A model generated the notes under the pieces. It was not told the DNA's origin, searched no databases, and saw only the letters and a list, made by a program, of their open reading frames with translations. This document shows, piece by piece, positions 42,863 through 49,984 of a DNA stretch of 64,000 nt. The stretch is from Bacteroides graminisolvens DSM 19988 = JCM 15093 (GTDB taxonomy: Bacteria; Bacteroidota; Bacteroidia; Bacteroidales; Bacteroidaceae). Within the stretch, counting starts at the first letter, position 1. Each line of letters opens with the position of its first letter. The stretch is from positions 1-64,000 of the forward strand of contig NZ_ATZI01000010.1 of assembly GCF_000428125.1 (NCBI RefSeq), in the 5' to 3' direction. The position numbers and the translations under genes are program-made.

Positions 42863-43141
42863 CTATTTTTCTCCGGCAATATTCTTCTCCAGTCTAACAA
42901 GATTGAAAAACGAAATGTGCGCACAGTGAGGACAGGTTGCTGCTACTACTCTAAGGAAGGTTGATTGCCCCCCAAATGATAAACCTGTTCCATTGCTGTC
43001 TCTTTCGCCTGCTAAGACGTGAAATTCAGTAGGAGCAAAGTTGTAACCTGCATTCTGTCCGCATACTGGACATTTGAATAAGCCAGCCTTCTTTATTATT
43101 TCAGAAGAAATGGCATTGAATTGTTCATCGTTTAATTCCAT
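42863..43141 (-). CDS. zinc-ribbon protein on the opposite strand of the early region
   Basis: 92 residues with two C-x2-C pairs (KCPVCGQNAG and TCPHCAHISF) that would form one zinc ribbon, joined by a loop with LAGERDSNGTGLSFGGQ. It is the only minus-strand gene inside the 14-kb plus-strand early region, and has its own TACTTTTG promoter box (minus strand, 43170-43177) and terminator. It is therefore an independent unit, probably expressed in the lysogen. Similar short ribbon proteins are common in Bacteroides genomes and uncharacterised. Confidence 0.7.
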   Translation of the reverse strand: MELNDEQFNAISSEIIKKAGLFKCPVCGQNAGYNFAPTEFHVLAGERDSNGTGLSFGGQSTFLRVVAATCPHCAHISFFNLVRLEKNIAGEK

Positions 43142-43152
43142 GACTAATAATT

Positions 43153-43259
43153 TTTTAAATGTGACATAACAAAAGTAATAATAATTAGGGCACGTTCTCC
43201 TATCTTGACGATAAAGTTTTAAATGTGACAGTTTATACTTCTCTTCAGAGACGTGCCCT
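43153..43259. promoter_or_regulatory. divergent control region with direct and inverted repeats
   Basis: TTTTAAATGTGACA is repeated exactly at 43153-43166 and 43217-43230. AGGGCACGT (43187-43195) and ACGTGCCCT (43251-43259) form an inverted repeat around the second copy. The minus-strand promoter box at 43170-43177 lies between the two copies. This looks like an operator array controlling the zinc-ribbon gene and possibly the ASCH gene at 43281. What binds is unknown. Confidence 0.5.
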
Positions 43260-43280
43260 TTTAATCAAAACTAACCAAAG

Positions 43281-43895
43281 ATGATAACAATAAGCGTAAA
43301 GCAGCCGTGGGCATACTTGTTATGTGCCGGCATTAAAGGTATTGAGAACCGAACTTGGAAATTGCCAGAGAAGTACAAAGGGCAAAAGGTTTTGATTCAT
43401 GCAAGTGCTAAAACGGATAAAGAACCGTATATGCTGTTTGATGATGCACAAATAGATGCAATTGGAAATGATATAATGGATGTAGTCGCTTCTTATCATA
43501 ATACTTCTGCCATTATCGGGAGTATCGTATTCAGTGACTGCGTGATAAATCACCCATCCATTTGGGCAGAGAAAACTGAAGTAGATTGCACTAATCCCAT
43601 TAAGTGCGGTTCTTGGAATACTGATAGTTGTCAGGATGGCTGTATCAATCATTATGGATTGAAGAAACCAATATATAACTGGGTATGCGAAGATTCTATT
43701 CTATTTGATAAACCTGTTCTAAATGTTAAAGGTAAGTTATCCTTTTGGGATTATCCGAATATCGGATGTGAGCAGGATGAAGACGGCAAGGATGTATGTT
43801 GTTGCCATCTAGGTATTCACGAAAAAGATCAAGTCCTATCGTATGGTGGCGGTGATTATCGCTGCAAATATTGCGGTGGAAAATGGCATAAATAA
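43281..43895 (+). CDS. ASCH-domain protein with C-terminal zinc ribbon
   Basis: 204 residues. The N-terminal 130 are a typical phage ASCH domain, an RNA-binding beta-barrel related to PUA: ISVKQPWAYLLCAGIKGIEN, RTWKLPEKYKGQKVLIHASA and IIGSIVFSDCV. An insertion with Cys residues (CTNPIKCGSWNTDSCQDGC) and a terminal ribbon (CCCHLGIHEKD, YRCKYCGGKW) may bind zinc. ASCH proteins are thought to bind RNA or modified nucleosides; the exact role in phages is unknown. Confidence 0.8.
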   Translation: MITISVKQPWAYLLCAGIKGIENRTWKLPEKYKGQKVLIHASAKTDKEPYMLFDDAQIDAIGNDIMDVVASYHNTSAIIGSIVFSDCVINHPSIWAEKTEVDCTNPIKCGSWNTDSCQDGCINHYGLKKPIYNWVCEDSILFDKPVLNVKGKLSFWDYPNIGCEQDEDGKDVCCCHLGIHEKDQVLSYGGGDYRCKYCGGKWHK

Positions 43896-43914
43896 TAACT
43901 AATAAATAAAAAAT

Positions 43915-44205
43915 ATGAAAACAAGATTAGCAAAGAAGATCATTAATACTACAGCTGTATTTGGTAATTGGGATAGCAACTATCAGCCATATTCTGTTTC
44001 ACAGCAACAAAAAGCGTTGAAAACCATGAAGATTCCAATGTCTGTCAGGAAGACTATATTAGAATATGGGGTGTATGGTAAGTTGCCAAAAGAGTATAGA
44101 AAATACAATTCATGTGCTATTGCTAGATCTATGGAATCAAATGGTATGTACCCTAGTAATATGAAGGAATATAGAATGTGTATGAGAAAACTGCTACAGC
44201 AATGA
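43915..44205 (+). CDS. hypothetical basic protein, 96 residues
   Basis: A small basic protein (KTRLAKKIINTTAVFGNWDS, VRKTILEYGVYGKLPKEYRK) with no recognised domain. It ends with ATGA overlapping the start of the cysteine-peptidase-like gene, so the two are coupled. Start at 43915 follows an A-rich leader. Confidence 0.55.
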   Translation: MKTRLAKKIINTTAVFGNWDSNYQPYSVSQQQKALKTMKIPMSVRKTILEYGVYGKLPKEYRKYNSCAIARSMESNGMYPSNMKEYRMCMRKLLQQ

Positions 44206-44690
44206 AAAGTATATATCAAAGAGTTATAGATCATCGCAAGGGCGACTGCATGCAAGCCGCTATTGCTTCTTTGTTTGATGATGAATATGAGAATGTACCT
44301 GCATTTATAGAGAATGATAATATGGGAGAACTATTTGATAAGTATCTAGAATCTAAAGGTTACGTATGCGAAAACGGCCTGTATAATAAAACATGGGGCA
44401 TCTTACTACATCCAACCGAGGAATGCAAGCGAAAAACTAGATTTTATGAACCGCAGGTGTTGAAGCCCGAAAACATGGGTGAAGGCGTTAATGGGCTATT
44501 TTATTGTTCCGTTTTGTCTCCAAAGTATTTTTCTTGGAACGATATGAATATGCATGCTGTAATATGTGATAAGAACTTCAATATTGTGCATGACCCTAAT
44601 CTAGAATACAGAGGAATAAGAAGTTATCCGTTGGCTTCTGTAATAGGATTTAATGGAATAACAGGAGTTTATAATATTGTGAAGAAATGA
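44202..44690 (+). CDS. papain-like cysteine protease fold protein
   Basis: 162 residues, start set by the ATGA overlap at 44202. A candidate Cys-His-Asp triad is visible: Cys in HRKGDCMQAAIASLFD at the start of a helix, His in NMHAVICDKNF, Asp in IVHDPNLEYRG. This pattern matches small phage proteins related to C39-type bacteriocin-processing peptidases. It may be an inactive or active protease or amidase acting on a host or phage protein. It overlaps the YopX gene downstream by 4 bases. Function is uncertain. Confidence 0.6.
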   Translation: MKSIYQRVIDHRKGDCMQAAIASLFDDEYENVPAFIENDNMGELFDKYLESKGYVCENGLYNKTWGILLHPTEECKRKTRFYEPQVLKPENMGEGVNGLFYCSVLSPKYFSWNDMNMHAVICDKNFNIVHDPNLEYRGIRSYPLASVIGFNGITGVYNIVKK

Positions 44691-45112
44691 AAAGAGAAAT
44701 ATTATTCAGAGGCAAAAGAGCCGATAACGGAGAATGGATATATGGTTATCTAATAGGTAACAATGTAATTGTAGGTGAGGTTGTCGATTTTGATGATGAT
44801 TACTTCAACACTCAATTTTGGTACAAAGTTGATCCTGAAACAGTTTGTCAGTTTACAGGCTTATCCGACAAAAACGGCACTAAAGTTTTTGAAGGCGATA
44901 TTATAAAAGCACCTAGCGGGCGTTTGTATGTCGTAATTTGGTCTACATGGATTCATGATGAAAAAAGAAATAAGTTTTTAACTGATCGGTACGAATTTAC
45001 CGGATGGTGTATTTCAAAAGATGGCATCAACCCTCGCGATACATTAGATTGTGAAACATTAAAAGGTGAAGTCATTGGCAACATATACGACAATCCAGAA
45101 TTAATAAAATGA
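44687..45112 (+). CDS. YopX-family protein
   Basis: 141 residues. The YopX pattern is clear: REILFRGKRADNGEWIYGYL at the N-terminus, then TVCQFTGLSDKNGTKVFEGD and the GEVIGNIYDNPEL end. The family is found in phages and in SPbeta; its function is not known. It overlaps both neighbours by 4 bases (ATGA), placing it in a tight translational unit with the cysteine-protease-like and PP-loop genes. Confidence 0.88.
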   Translation: MKREILFRGKRADNGEWIYGYLIGNNVIVGEVVDFDDDYFNTQFWYKVDPETVCQFTGLSDKNGTKVFEGDIIKAPSGRLYVVIWSTWIHDEKRNKFLTDRYEFTGWCISKDGINPRDTLDCETLKGEVIGNIYDNPELIK

Positions 45113-45957
45113 AAACCGTAAACAGTTTATCGGGTGGCAAAACATCATCATACATTGCAGTTCATTATCCGGCAGATATTGAAGTGTTTGCGCTTTGCTG
45201 TATTGACTGCCATAATGCCGGTGCAGGAATAGACAAGAAGCTAAAGCAGATGGCGAATGATAAACTACAGAAATACTGTAGCCACATGCCGGAGTTTGTG
45301 GCCACGTCTGAAGATCCTAAAATTCTTAAGGTGATGTTTGACCTTGAGCAAATGATAGGCCGTGAAATCATTTGGTTGCGAGGAATGGGATGGGAGCAGA
45401 TGATAAAAACTTATCGCTGCATACCCAATAGGCAAAAACGCATCTGCACCAGCGTGCTAAAGATGCAACCCATCTTTGAATTCCTGTACAAGTATCACGA
45501 AATACCGGTTAAAATGCGTATCGGCTACAGGTATGACGAACTAGAACGTGCCGGAAGGTTAAACAATACGTTCAAGTTTGCATATAAAACCGAATGGCAG
45601 GATAAGTCAGTACGATGGATAAACAGATGGAAAGAAGTAGAATGGAGAATTGGCGAGTTCCCGCTTATTGATGATAAAATAACTCACTTTCAGATTAAAC
45701 AGTTTTGGGATGGGTATAATATTGACTTTCCGGAAGATTCAAATTGCCTAAACTGCTTCTGGAAAAATGAAGCTCAACTTCGCAAGAACTTTGATACATC
45801 ACCGCCAATCATGTGGTGGGCTACGATAGCCGAAGACTTAAATGGGCATACATTCAAAGATAAGTATTCATTAAGACAGATACAGACCATGCCAATTCAA
45901 ACGGATTTTGTGTTCGGCACAGGATCAGGATGCCAAGCAGGTTTCTGTACGGATTAA
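45109..45957 (+). CDS. PP-loop (PAPS-reductase-like) protein
   Basis: 282 residues. The PP-loop is at the extreme N-terminus (VNSLSGGKTSSYIAVHYPAD), as in phosphoadenosine phosphosulfate reductases and their phage relatives. A Cys pair (CLNCFWKNEAQLRKNF) and RICTSVLKMQPI with the basic-Cys-Thr-x-x-x-K motif of this group follow. These proteins activate a substrate by adenylation or bind PAPS. Sulfur transfer, nucleic acid modification and nucleotide metabolism are all possible, and the phage members are uncharacterised. It ends a block of four coupled genes. Confidence 0.78.
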   Translation: MKTVNSLSGGKTSSYIAVHYPADIEVFALCCIDCHNAGAGIDKKLKQMANDKLQKYCSHMPEFVATSEDPKILKVMFDLEQMIGREIIWLRGMGWEQMIKTYRCIPNRQKRICTSVLKMQPIFEFLYKYHEIPVKMRIGYRYDELERAGRLNNTFKFAYKTEWQDKSVRWINRWKEVEWRIGEFPLIDDKITHFQIKQFWDGYNIDFPEDSNCLNCFWKNEAQLRKNFDTSPPIMWWATIAEDLNGHTFKDKYSLRQIQTMPIQTDFVFGTGSGCQAGFCTD

Positions 45958-45990
45958 AACAATAAGTAATAAATAATTAAAAACAAATCC

Positions 45991-46200
45991 ATGAATGAAC
46001 TGACAACGAAGGGAACCTACAAAAAAGTAGACCTTACAGTAAACGGAGACAAGACAAGTCAGGCAGTAGCCGCACAGAAAAAGCGTGAAGAGAAATTATT
46101 CCCGCTTCGGCTGAACTCAAAGACTGTCATATATGTGAAAAAGGAAAATCAAAATACGCATTACGCTGAAAAAGCGAAAAAGAAAATTGGGATTGAATAG
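45991..46200 (+). CDS. hypothetical basic protein, 69 residues
   Basis: A Lys-rich small protein (KTSQAVAAQKKREEKLFPLR, HYAEKAKKKIGIE). It has no recognised domain. A central strand LNSKTVIYVKKEN separates two charged helices. It begins 33 bases after the PP-loop gene. Possibly a DNA-associated protein by charge. Confidence 0.55.
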   Translation: MNELTTKGTYKKVDLTVNGDKTSQAVAAQKKREEKLFPLRLNSKTVIYVKKENQNTHYAEKAKKKIGIE

Positions 46201-46259
46201 TATGAGAATTATAAATGAAACAATATGCCTTGGGAGGGCTTTGTAAAACCCTGTACGTT

Positions 46260-46703
46260 ATGAGAAAATTTGATTTGTATGACAAAGTAGTCATTATCAA
46301 AAAAGGTGAAGAGAATAGAAATGGCTGTATCGTAGGATTCACCACTATGGAAGAAGACGGCTGCATCGTTGATAAACCATCCGGTGTATCTGTAGAGCCG
46401 GAAGAACATGCTTACAACGTGTTAATTGGTGAAGTTGAATTTGATTCGCACAATGCCAAAATTGAAATCGAAGAATGCATGGAATCTGAGTTGCAATATA
46501 AGAATGATATCGACTATGAAGGAACACCTGAAAACCCTTTTGCCGGTACTAATAAAGCCATATTGGATTTTATGAATAAGAATAGGCTAGAAGGGATGCA
46601 CATTCAAATGTTTGTAGAGCAGGAATATGATAGGGTGTGCATTTATCGCGATTATTATGAAACGCTAGCCGAAACGGATGAAACCGGAGATTTGAAGCCA
46701 TAA
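46260..46703 (+). CDS. hypothetical acidic protein, 147 residues
   Basis: The start is placed at MRKFDLYDKVVIIKKGEENR; 46215 is an alternative in the same frame. The first 80 residues look like a small SH3-type barrel (NGCIVGFTTMEEDGCIVDKP), then a Glu-rich helix (EIEECMESELQYKNDI). No family recognised. Acidic, unlike the basic neighbour upstream. A DNA-mimic role is possible but unsupported. Confidence 0.55.
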   Translation: MRKFDLYDKVVIIKKGEENRNGCIVGFTTMEEDGCIVDKPSGVSVEPEEHAYNVLIGEVEFDSHNAKIEIEECMESELQYKNDIDYEGTPENPFAGTNKAILDFMNKNRLEGMHIQMFVEQEYDRVCIYRDYYETLAETDETGDLKP

Positions 46704-46734
46704 AAATAGATCCATTATCAGGGAATAGCAATGC

Positions 46735-46766
46735 TATATATGGGAGCGATGTTGCTTCCATATATA
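46735..46766. terminator. stem-loop downstream of the acidic protein gene
   Basis: TATATATGG (46735-46743) pairs with CCATATATA (46758-46766), with three more pairs inside (AGC/GCT). No T run follows, so processing or mRNA stability is as likely as termination. Confidence 0.4.
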
Positions 46767-46777
46767 ACTTTATAGAT

Positions 46778-47062
46778 ATGATAGAAATAATGGATGCGTG
46801 TAACGCTTTAATTGATGGCAAAATTGTCATTGCTTATTTTGGAGATAATGATGATTATAAATTTAATCATTTGGCTGCACCTGTGGAAATTCGACTGTTG
46901 GGCGATTATTTCAGCACTTATACTTCCCATGGGGGGAACTGTACGAAATTAAGAGAGGGAGACGTGCTCGACGTCCTTCGAGAGAAATTCAATCATTTGA
47001 ATATCCACCCAGTATGCCTATTGGATATTAGACCAATAAATGAACCAAGCATAAGTCGTTAA
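46778..47062 (+). CDS. hypothetical protein, 94 residues
   Basis: Starts MIEIMDACNALIDGKIVIAY, alpha/beta with DYKFNHLAAPVEIRLLGDYF and a short Gly-rich turn (TSHGGNCTKLREGDVLDVLR). No family recognised. It follows the stem-loop at 46735 by 11 bases. It is followed by a terminator, so it is the last gene of this early transcript. Confidence 0.5.
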   Translation: MIEIMDACNALIDGKIVIAYFGDNDDYKFNHLAAPVEIRLLGDYFSTYTSHGGNCTKLREGDVLDVLREKFNHLNIHPVCLLDIRPINEPSISR

Positions 47063-47076
47063 CTTTCACTATTTTT

Positions 47077-47120
47077 AAGTACCGGGTATCTCTATATTTG
47101 ACTATCCGGTACTTGTTTTT
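47077..47120 (+). terminator. terminator of the main early operon, with a promoter-like box in its loop
   Basis: AAGTACCGG (47077-47085) pairs with CCGGTACTT (47106-47114), followed by GTTTTTTA. The loop contains TATATTTG (47093-47100), which fits the -7 box pattern TAnnTTTG and points to the VRR-NUC gene 45 bases downstream. The -33 box is not clear. Confidence 0.65.
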
Positions 47121-47144
47121 TATATTTTATGAGAAACCATTCTC

Positions 47145-47627
47145 ATGAAATCCTATTCAACCGAAAAATGTATTACCTGTGGACGTGAAACCGTTTCTGT
47201 AGTCAAAACAGATGATGGATATATATGTTATAACTGTTATGCAGAAAAGCGCAATCCATCAAAGAAGAAGCGTGTAGTCAAGCATGTAGAAGCAGACATG
47301 CAAACAGAGTTCTTCGATAAGGTTTTCAAAATATTCCCCACCCTTCCCCGGAAACTTCTTTTTGCAGTACCCAATGGTGGCAGCCGGAACAAAATAGAAG
47401 CAGCCAATATGAAGCGCCAAGGCGTTACTTCCGGAGTAGCTGATGTTATTCTACTTATCCCTAAAAAGGGCTATTGTTCGCTATGCTTAGAATTCAAGAC
47501 TTCAATAGGCCGACAGTCTGATGAACAAAAGGAGTTTCAACGACAAGCAGAAGCATGTCGGAGCAAGTATGTTATTGTTCGATCAGCGATGGAAGCTATT
47601 GAGATGATAAAGGAGTATTTGGAATGA
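47145..47627 (+). CDS. VRR-NUC nuclease with N-terminal zinc finger
   Basis: 160 residues. An N-terminal zinc finger (CITCGRETVSV, YICYNCYAEKR) precedes a VRR-NUC (PD-(D/E)XK) domain. It is recognised by AVPNGGSRNKIEAANMKRQG, VTSGVADVILLIP (the Asp), CLEFKTSIGRQSDEQKEFQR with the E-x-K core and QAEACRSKYVIVRSAMEAI. Such phage nucleases cut branched DNA and are thought to resolve replication or packaging intermediates. It has its own possible promoter in the upstream terminator loop and ends at the boundary with the late genes. Confidence 0.88.
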   Translation: MKSYSTEKCITCGRETVSVVKTDDGYICYNCYAEKRNPSKKKRVVKHVEADMQTEFFDKVFKIFPTLPRKLLFAVPNGGSRNKIEAANMKRQGVTSGVADVILLIPKKGYCSLCLEFKTSIGRQSDEQKEFQRQAEACRSKYVIVRSAMEAIEMIKEYLE

Positions 47628-47636
47628 ATTATTAGG

Positions 47637-47665
47637 AAAGCCCCGCTTATTTTTTAGCGAGGCTT
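47637..47665. terminator. bidirectional terminator between early and late blocks
   Basis: AAAGCCcCGCT and AGCGaGGCTT form a nine-pair stem with one mismatch and an AT-rich loop, between the convergent VRR-NUC gene (plus) and the spanin-like gene (minus). Confidence 0.8.
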
Positions 47666-47702
47666 ATCACATTTGTTAATTACCGTGACGCCTTCTACCA
47701 TG

Positions 47703-48233
47703 CTACAGTTTCTTTATCAGATTAAACAATATACCTATCCAATTGGTTCGTTTATTAACCCAAACAACCAGGGCAACAATTCCTACTATCCAAGCAATAC
47801 ATCCCGTCCAGATAAACAACTTTTGCCACCAAGATAATTTCCTCTCAACCTCTCTGGTTACAATAGACTGTGTCATAGTCTTCTTTCCCACCGTTGTTTC
47901 TTTAACAGGCAAATAAACCGTATCACGTGCTGTTTCAAAGTTGGCTAATAGATTTCCTAGACTATCCAACTTAAACTGTAATTTCACTCTTTTAGTGTGT
48001 TCCTCATCGAACCATTTGAGTACAACCTTCCCGTTCTCGTCACACTCCAAGAGCGCTCTTATCCTCGCTGTATCTTCCGGCAAAGGATAGGGCACTAACT
48101 TCTCAATAAAAACAGAGTCATACTCCGTGACCGTCGTTACTGACGGCTTTGGAGTACGACATGATGAACAAACAATGCTCATCGCAAGCATGATTGTCAC
48201 GAAAAGCAATATAACATAAACCCTGTCTCTCAT
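47703..48233 (-). CDS. spanin-like lysis protein (single-polypeptide type)
   Basis: 176 residues. A signal with a lipobox-like stretch (MLAMSIVCSSC) lies at the N-terminus. A periplasmic part rich in charged helices and short strands follows (LQFKLDSLGNLLANFETARD). A membrane helix near the C-terminus (KLFIWTGCIAWIVGIVALVV) is followed by a basic tail. An N-terminal lipid anchor plus a C-terminal inner-membrane helix is the layout of u-spanins, which fuse the two membranes at the end of lysis. It overlaps the DUF5675 gene by 4 bases, giving a lysis cassette. Family homology is not recognised, so the call rests on topology. Confidence 0.6.
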   Translation of the reverse strand: MRDRVYVILLFVTIMLAMSIVCSSCRTPKPSVTTVTEYDSVFIEKLVPYPLPEDTARIRALLECDENGKVVLKWFDEEHTKRVKLQFKLDSLGNLLANFETARDTVYLPVKETTVGKKTMTQSIVTREVERKLSWWQKLFIWTGCIAWIVGIVALVVWVNKRTNWIGILFNLIKKL

Positions 48234-48649
48234 ACAATTTCTATTGAAATGTTATCTGCATGTTTAAGCATATCAACGAGGCGTTCCTCGTAGTAAGTAG
48301 AGTTAAGAACCTTGCCTACCTGTTTATTCTCACCAACCAATATACAACCGGCTGTATCGGCTGCCGTGTTGCCTCTGTGTATTAGCACACCCTCATAGCC
48401 AGGAACGTTAACCAAGCGAGGCAATAACCGTTTAAACTTAGGAGATGTGTTAACAATCACCTTGTACGTTCCTTCAGGAATAGCGGTTTGCCCGGGTATC
48501 TTTTTAGTGGCTATTTCAGTAGCACTCATGCCTTTATCCAGTCGGTCAGTATCCTCCAATGTATCACAAAAATAAACTCCATCAACAAACAGTTTTCCAA
48601 TAGTATAACTGGGCTTGCGAGCTATACGTTTGAGCTGCAACTTTATCAT
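48230..48649 (-). CDS. DUF5675-family protein, probable lysis-cassette enzyme
   Basis: 139 residues. DUF5675 proteins are frequent in Bacteroidetes prophages next to holins. The central part (PGQTAIPEGTYKVIVNTSPK) and the LIHRGNTAADTAGCILVGEN segment, with His and Cys, recall the YkuD-type L,D-transpeptidase catalytic H...G-C pattern, which hints at peptidoglycan activity. It overlaps the holin gene upstream and the spanin-like gene downstream by 4 bases. It is the best candidate for the endolysin in the window, but this is inference. Confidence 0.7.
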   Translation of the reverse strand: MIKLQLKRIARKPSYTIGKLFVDGVYFCDTLEDTDRLDKGMSATEIATKKIPGQTAIPEGTYKVIVNTSPKFKRLLPRLVNVPGYEGVLIHRGNTAADTAGCILVGENKQVGKVLNSTYYEERLVDMLKHADNISIEIV

Positions 48650-49119
48650 TTCGATTCCTCCTTTCTAACTCCTTCTTCAATAGCATCACCGATATCTTTC
48701 TGCTTTGACTTTACCAAGGCAATGATAACTTTCCAAAGACTAAATGAATACTTCACACCCTTATACTCGCAGATGTTTTGAAGAATACTATCCACTTCAA
48801 ACAGGCAAGCGACACCCATACAAACAGCAGCAACAAGCGTAGGGTTAACACCCAAAGGCTCACCGATAGCTTTGCCAATCAATCCACCGAGCACAAGGTA
48901 ACAGATATAATCAATCAGCTTGTTTGCAGTTCTTCGTCCAGCTTTACTGTTTCGAATCTTTTCTCCCCTTGCCTGTGCCGCTTTAATTCCGAATCTAAAG
49001 TCAACGGCCACTAAAATAACCGCTAACATGATCATCCATCTCAAATCCCAAAACAGGCTCAACATCTCACCTCCGAAGATGATAACCGATGTGCCTTTAA
49101 TTACATTGCTCTCTTCCAT
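48646..49119 (-). CDS. phage holin
   Basis: 157 residues with three or four hydrophobic segments (MIMLAVILVAVDFRFGIKAA, LIDYICYLVLGGLIGKAIGE, VAAVCMGVACLFEVDSILQN). Charged tails lie at both ends. The RFGIKAAQARGEKIRNSKAG loop and the VACLFEVDSILQNI end match phage holins of the toxin-secretion/lysis type found in Bacteroides prophages. It forms the lysis pore and sets timing. Downstream DUF5675 and spanin-like genes overlap it (ATGA), so the three are co-translated. Confidence 0.82.
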   Translation of the reverse strand: MEESNVIKGTSVIIFGGEMLSLFWDLRWMIMLAVILVAVDFRFGIKAAQARGEKIRNSKAGRRTANKLIDYICYLVLGGLIGKAIGEPLGVNPTLVAAVCMGVACLFEVDSILQNICEYKGVKYSFSLWKVIIALVKSKQKDIGDAIEEGVRKEESK

Positions 49120-49230
49120 TACTTTTTAATTTAAAATATAATTCGATGAACAAACTTACCTATATCGAGACAGAAGAGCGGCGTTGAGAAGTTGGAAAGC
49201 GGTCGCAATACGTGCGAGTAAAAAACAAAA

Positions 49231-49260
49231 CCGCCCCAGCCTAAAAAAAGACTGAGGCGG
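49231..49260 (-). terminator. terminator downstream of the invertase
   Basis: CCGCCcCAG (49231-49239) and CTGAGGCGG (49252-49260) pair with one mismatch, followed on the minus strand by TTTTGTTTTTTA. It separates the invertase transcript from the lysis genes. A TACATTTG box on the minus strand at 49300-49307 lies upstream. The rest of 49120-49312 holds no gene. Confidence 0.75.
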
Positions 49261-49312
49261 CACCTACTATAAATAACCAGTAAGTAAGCTTCTACATCAC
49301 AAATGTAGTCAA

Positions 49313-49909
49313 TTATTCTTTCATCCGTTCCAAATGATTATTAAGAGTTGCTAAATGACATTTTAGCCGCCTGCAGATAGCGGCTTTACTTTTACGTTCA
49401 GCAAGCATTTGTTTGATGATATTCTCCTTGCCTGATAACCGGTAAGAAGAATTCTTGCCACCTCCCTTTCGCCCAAGCTTTACCCCCTCGGCCACACGCC
49501 TGGCTAAGCCTTCCTTTGTTCGCTGAGAGATAAGATCACGCTCGATCTGTGCCGACAGTCCGAATGCAAAAGCTAATATCTGACTATTGATGTTATTACC
49601 TAGCTCATAGCGCTCTTTCACTGTTAACACCGCTGTATCTTTCGTCATGCACTGATTCAGGATGCTCATGATCTGCATGAGGTTCCTACCTAGCCGGCTG
49701 ATCTCTGATATAATGAGCGTATCTCCTTTCTTCATTTTACGTAGTAATGGCCCGAGCTTACGATCTTTAGCCGCCTTTGTGCCTGAAACAGTTTCAGCAA
49801 CCCATTTGTCAATCACTAGCCCTTTCTCACGTGCGAAATTATTGATCTCAAATCGTTGATTCTCTACTGTCTGTTTGTCGGTTGATACTCTAATGTATGC
49901 GTATGTCAT
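49313..49909 (-). CDS. serine DNA invertase (Mpi/Gin type)
   Basis: 198 residues, the length of Hin/Gin-type invertases and Bacteroides Mpi. The nucleophile is Ser9 in AYIRVSTDKQTVENQRFEI. The catalytic block LIISEISRLGRNLMQI and the dimer helix AFGLSAQIERDLISQRTKEG follow, then a C-terminal helix-turn-helix (KSKAAICRRLKCHLATLNNH). It lies directly outside the left inverted repeat of the 49964-51332 segment, as gin does beside the Mu G segment. It is the only recombinase in the prophage part of the window. A host factor such as Fis is not required by some Mpi-type enzymes. Confidence 0.93.
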   Translation of the reverse strand: MTYAYIRVSTDKQTVENQRFEINNFAREKGLVIDKWVAETVSGTKAAKDRKLGPLLRKMKKGDTLIISEISRLGRNLMQIMSILNQCMTKDTAVLTVKERYELGNNINSQILAFAFGLSAQIERDLISQRTKEGLARRVAEGVKLGRKGGGKNSSYRLSGKENIIKQMLAERKSKAAICRRLKCHLATLNNHLERMKE

Positions 49910-49963
49910 TTTTCGGCAAAGGTACTCTTATATTCCGCAATGCCGATTAACACGGTATTTTTT

Positions 49964-49976
49964 GCCCGAAAAATAT
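49964..49976 (+). repeat. left recombination site of the invertible segment
   Basis: GCCCGAAAAATAT, followed by ATCGTATTATG; the complement arm at 51320-51332 continues GTAGTATATG. GATTAA also occurs a short distance outside each arm (49945-49950 and near 51334-51339), with different spacing. Confidence 0.8.
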
Positions 49977-49984
49977 ATCGTATT

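Noticed and set aside
42769..42897. 42-codon plus-strand frame starting MKIKTKKATPKKG
   Set aside because: It coincides with the terminator of the minus-strand zinc-ribbon gene and overlaps that gene's coding end; no other support.
43187..43259. Small invertible promoter like those flipped by Mpi
   Set aside because: The 9-bp arms and about 55-base spacing do not match the arms of the tail segment, and no coding change would follow. Treated as a regulatory hairpin or operator.
49940..49984. Upstream extension of the lectin-like tip protein to an ATG at 49940
   Set aside because: It crosses the recombination site and has no similarity to the shared N-terminal module; the ATG at 49985 mirrors the start at 51312.
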